A stretch of DNA of 5,844 nucleotides from an uncultured Eubacteriales bacterium. GTDB lineage: Bacteria > Bacillota > Clostridia > Lachnospirales > CAG-274. The stretch is taken from NCBI GenBank assembly GCA_902495025.1, contig CABUWB010000137.1, forward strand, positions 1 through 5,844, read 5' to 3'. Numbering within the stretch: the stretch's first letter is position 1; each line of letters starts with the position of its first letter. The translations under genes were made by a program, and so were the position numbers. Shown here piece by piece: positions 4,803 to 5,844 of the stretch. Below the pieces are notes generated by a model that saw nothing but the letters and a program-made list of their open reading frames with translations, was not told the DNA's origin and ran no database searches.

Positions 4803-4875
4803 AATAAAAAGCCTATTGGTGGTCGCAACACCAATAGGCGGTGGAATTAAAAACCTGATAGATTTTGTAACTCCT
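4803..4875 (-). ncRNA. Predicted antisense small RNA, about 72 nt, two hairpins
   Basis: A consensus minus-strand promoter would start transcription near 4875, and a strong terminator ends it near 4803. The 5' half can fold: GGAGUU (4874-4869) pairs with AAUUCC (4848-4843), and inside it AAAAUC (4866-4861) pairs with GGUUUU (4855-4850) around a UAUCA loop. The 3' half is the terminator hairpin with a UUGCGAC loop. No start codon follows the AGGAG near the 5' end, so it is unlikely to be an mRNA. It is antisense to any repressor read-through transcript heading into the ATPase gene. The function is unknown; regulation of the ATPase or repressor mRNA, or an RNA partner for a defence system, are possibilities. 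Confidence 0.6.
4806..4839 (-). terminator. Strong intrinsic terminator facing left
   Basis: Perfect 11-bp arms GCCTATTGGTG (4811-4821) and CACCAATAGGC (4829-4839) enclose a 7-nt loop. On the minus strand the stem is followed by TTTTTATTTA; on the plus strand there is no T-tract. It therefore ends leftward RNA coming from the promoter at 4882-4910 and stops it from running antisense through the repressor gene. Confidence 0.85.
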
Positions 4876-4881
4876 ATAAGT

Positions 4882-4910
4882 ATTATATCAATATTATACA
4901 GTTTTGTCAA
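4882..4910 (-). promoter_or_regulatory. Consensus sigma-A promoter facing left (small RNA promoter)
   Basis: On the minus strand, TTGACA (4910-4905), a 17-nt spacer and TATAAT (4887-4882) match the vegetative consensus exactly. This is the best promoter in the window. The only plausible product before the terminator at 4839 is the predicted small RNA. Confidence 0.8.
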
Positions 4911-4939
4911 AATAATGCCTATTTTTATTTTCGACAAAA
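4902..4939. repeat. Palindrome upstream of the ATPase gene, with overlapping -35 boxes
   Basis: TTTTGTC-AAAAT (4902-4913) and ATTTT-C-GACAAAA (4927-4939) form a 12-bp inverted repeat with one bulged base and a 13-nt loop. Its left arm contains the small RNA promoter's -35 on the minus strand. On the plus strand, TTGTCA (4904-4909), 16 nt and TATTTT (4926-4931) could be the ATPase promoter. It could be a regulator site or an mRNA hairpin. Confidence 0.5.
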
Positions 4940-4958
4940 TTGAATGAGGAGGAAAATT

Positions 4959-5844
4959 ATGTTTAAAGAATTATATTTAAACGAATTTAGAATATTTAAA
5001 AATAAAACAATCCCTATTGCAAAAACAATTACAGCCATTGCAGGTCAAAACGCTACGGGTAAATCAACTATACTAAGTATAATCGGGAATAGCGCTGAAT
5101 TAAAGTCAAAAGACGGAAAAACCATAACCGATGAAAAATTCCGCACAGAATTTTCAGAAATTGTTAAAGGTTCAAAAGAGTACGATAAATCAGGAGTAAT
5201 TGGATACTTAATCTATCTCGATAGCGATGAGGATGAGCAAAAAATTTTATTAAGAACAACTTGGCAAAAAAAAGATAAAAATTCAACTGACCAAACTCGA
5301 TTCAGAATTATACCTAAAAGACAAGACAACGAAAAAACAACTGAATCTAAATTACCTATACCTGTTTTTTATTTAGGTCTAAGCCGATTGTATCCTTTAG
5401 GAGAAGTAGCAGATGAAAAAATTCAGTTAACCAATGTTAACAAGAATATCAACGAAGACGATAAATCTTGGTTGGTAAATAATTACAAAAAAATTTTATC
5501 ATTAGATACAGTAACAATTAAAGATATTTCAAGCTATAAAACTGATGTAAAATTTTCTGGCGGCGTGAATACTGAAACTTACGATTATATAACTAATTCT
5601 GCAGGACAAGACAATTTAATGCAAATTATGTATGCAGTATTATCTTTTAAAAAACTAAAGGATAAATTTTCCTCTAATTCAAAAAAATGGAATGGAGGTC
5701 TTATGATAATTGATGAAATAGATGCAACTATGCATCCAGCCGCCCAAATCCGCTTAATCGATTTTCTATATGAGCAATCTAAAGATTTACAGCTGCAAGT
5801 ATTATTTACAACCCATTCTCTGCAAATTCTAAAACATTTAAATA
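4959..5844 (+). CDS. AAA/OLD-like ABC-type ATPase, N-terminal part (runs off the right edge)
   Basis: 295 codons are visible. The N-terminus (FKELYLNEFRIFKNKTIPI) is typical of AAA_15/AAA_21 and OLD-type proteins. Walker A is GQNATGKST (29-37). An ABC-signature-like SAGQ lies at 214-217, Walker B is GLMIIDEIDATMHP (Asp252, Glu253), and the H-loop is TTHS (284-287). PVFYLGLSRLYPLGE (135-149) is a segment I associate with phage-defence ATPases but cannot assign to one system. The C-terminus, where a TOPRIM or other nuclease domain would lie, is outside the window. GAGGAGG lies 6 nt before ATG 4959. The gene is AT-rich and lies on the lysogeny side of the repressor, suggesting a defence or superinfection-exclusion role expressed in the prophage; that is inference. 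Septu-like, OLD-like or retron-linked ATPases are all possible. Confidence 0.85.
   Translation, partial: MFKELYLNEFRIFKNKTIPIAKTITAIAGQNATGKSTILSIIGNSAELKSKDGKTITDEKFRTEFSEIVKGSKEYDKSGVIGYLIYLDSDEDEQKILLRTTWQKKDKNSTDQTRFRIIPKRQDNEKTTESKLPIPVFYLGLSRLYPLGEVADEKIQLTNVNKNINEDDKSWLVNNYKKILSLDTVTIKDISSYKTDVKFSGGVNTETYDYITNSAGQDNLMQIMYAVLSFKKLKDKFSSNSKKWNGGLMIIDEIDATMHPAAQIRLIDFLYEQSKDLQLQVLFTTHSLQILKHLN

Larger units (their letters stand above)
4707..4958. other. Non-coding interval between repressor and ATPase genes
   Basis: I see no credible protein gene here. The first 100 bases (4707-4805) are AT-rich without clear structure; an ATG-led 19-codon frame near 4749 has no ribosome binding site. 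The rest holds a minus-strand terminator, a predicted small RNA with a consensus promoter, and a palindrome just before the ATPase ribosome binding site. Each of these is listed separately. Confidence 0.7.

Noticed and set aside
4749..4808. Plus-strand 19-codon frame after the repressor (ATG CCC GAC...)
   Set aside because: There is no ribosome binding site, the peptide is very short and its composition is unremarkable.
4803..5844. Retron or type III toxin-antitoxin: structured RNA next to an ATPase
   Set aside because: No reverse transcriptase and no tandem RNA repeats are visible, and the RNA is on the opposite strand from the ATPase, unlike the usual layouts. It cannot be fully excluded, because the right side is cut off.

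Overview
The window reads as the lysogeny-control and early replication region of a temperate phage, or a prophage, of a low-to-moderate GC Firmicute, most likely a gut Clostridia relative. The basis is strong GGAGG-type ribosome binding sites, GTG and TTG starts, the phage-type gene set, and the pairing of a SOS-type repressor with a divergent Cro-like gene.

Positions 1-3846, minus strand: one compact leftward early operon. In order of transcription it holds a Cro-like XRE protein (3846-3652), a small charged protein (3511-3326), a possible 22-24 residue peptide (3322-3248), a second XRE regulator (3192-2965), a small membrane protein (2909-2670), a 56-residue GTG-start protein (2680-2510), a 129-residue protein (2510-2121), a DUF2800 Cas4/RecB-like nuclease (2120-939), a 54-residue protein (922-758), a DUF2815 ssDNA-binding protein (743-186) and the first 56 codons of a phage family A DNA polymerase (168 to beyond the left edge). 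Gaps are 0-17 nt in the distal half, and several junctions overlap. The nuclease, SSB and polymerase form a recognisable phage replication/recombination cassette.

Positions 3847-4034: a divergent switch with a leftward promoter (TTGACA-17-TAAACT), a rightward repressor promoter (TTGCGT-17-TATAAT) and four copies of a 16-bp operator of form GTTTA-N6-TAAAC. A fifth, nearly perfect copy lies just past the Cro-like gene at 3636-3651.

Positions 4035-4706, plus strand: a CI/LexA-type repressor with an XRE domain and an S24 self-cleaving domain (Cys-Gly site, Ser/Lys dyad), so the prophage is probably SOS-inducible.

Positions 4707-4958: no protein gene, but a consensus minus-strand promoter (TTGACA-17-TATAAT) followed about 70 nt later by a strong intrinsic terminator. 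This predicts a structured antisense small RNA of about 72 nt. Its -35 box is embedded in a palindrome shared with a possible rightward promoter for the next gene.

Positions 4959-5844, plus strand: the first 295 codons of an AAA/OLD-like ATPase, more AT-rich than the replication operon. It lies on the lysogeny side of the repressor, where prophages often carry defence or conversion genes. The small RNA beside this ATPase is the most novel-looking item. A second, weaker case of an antisense promoter plus orphan terminator lies at 3231-3300.
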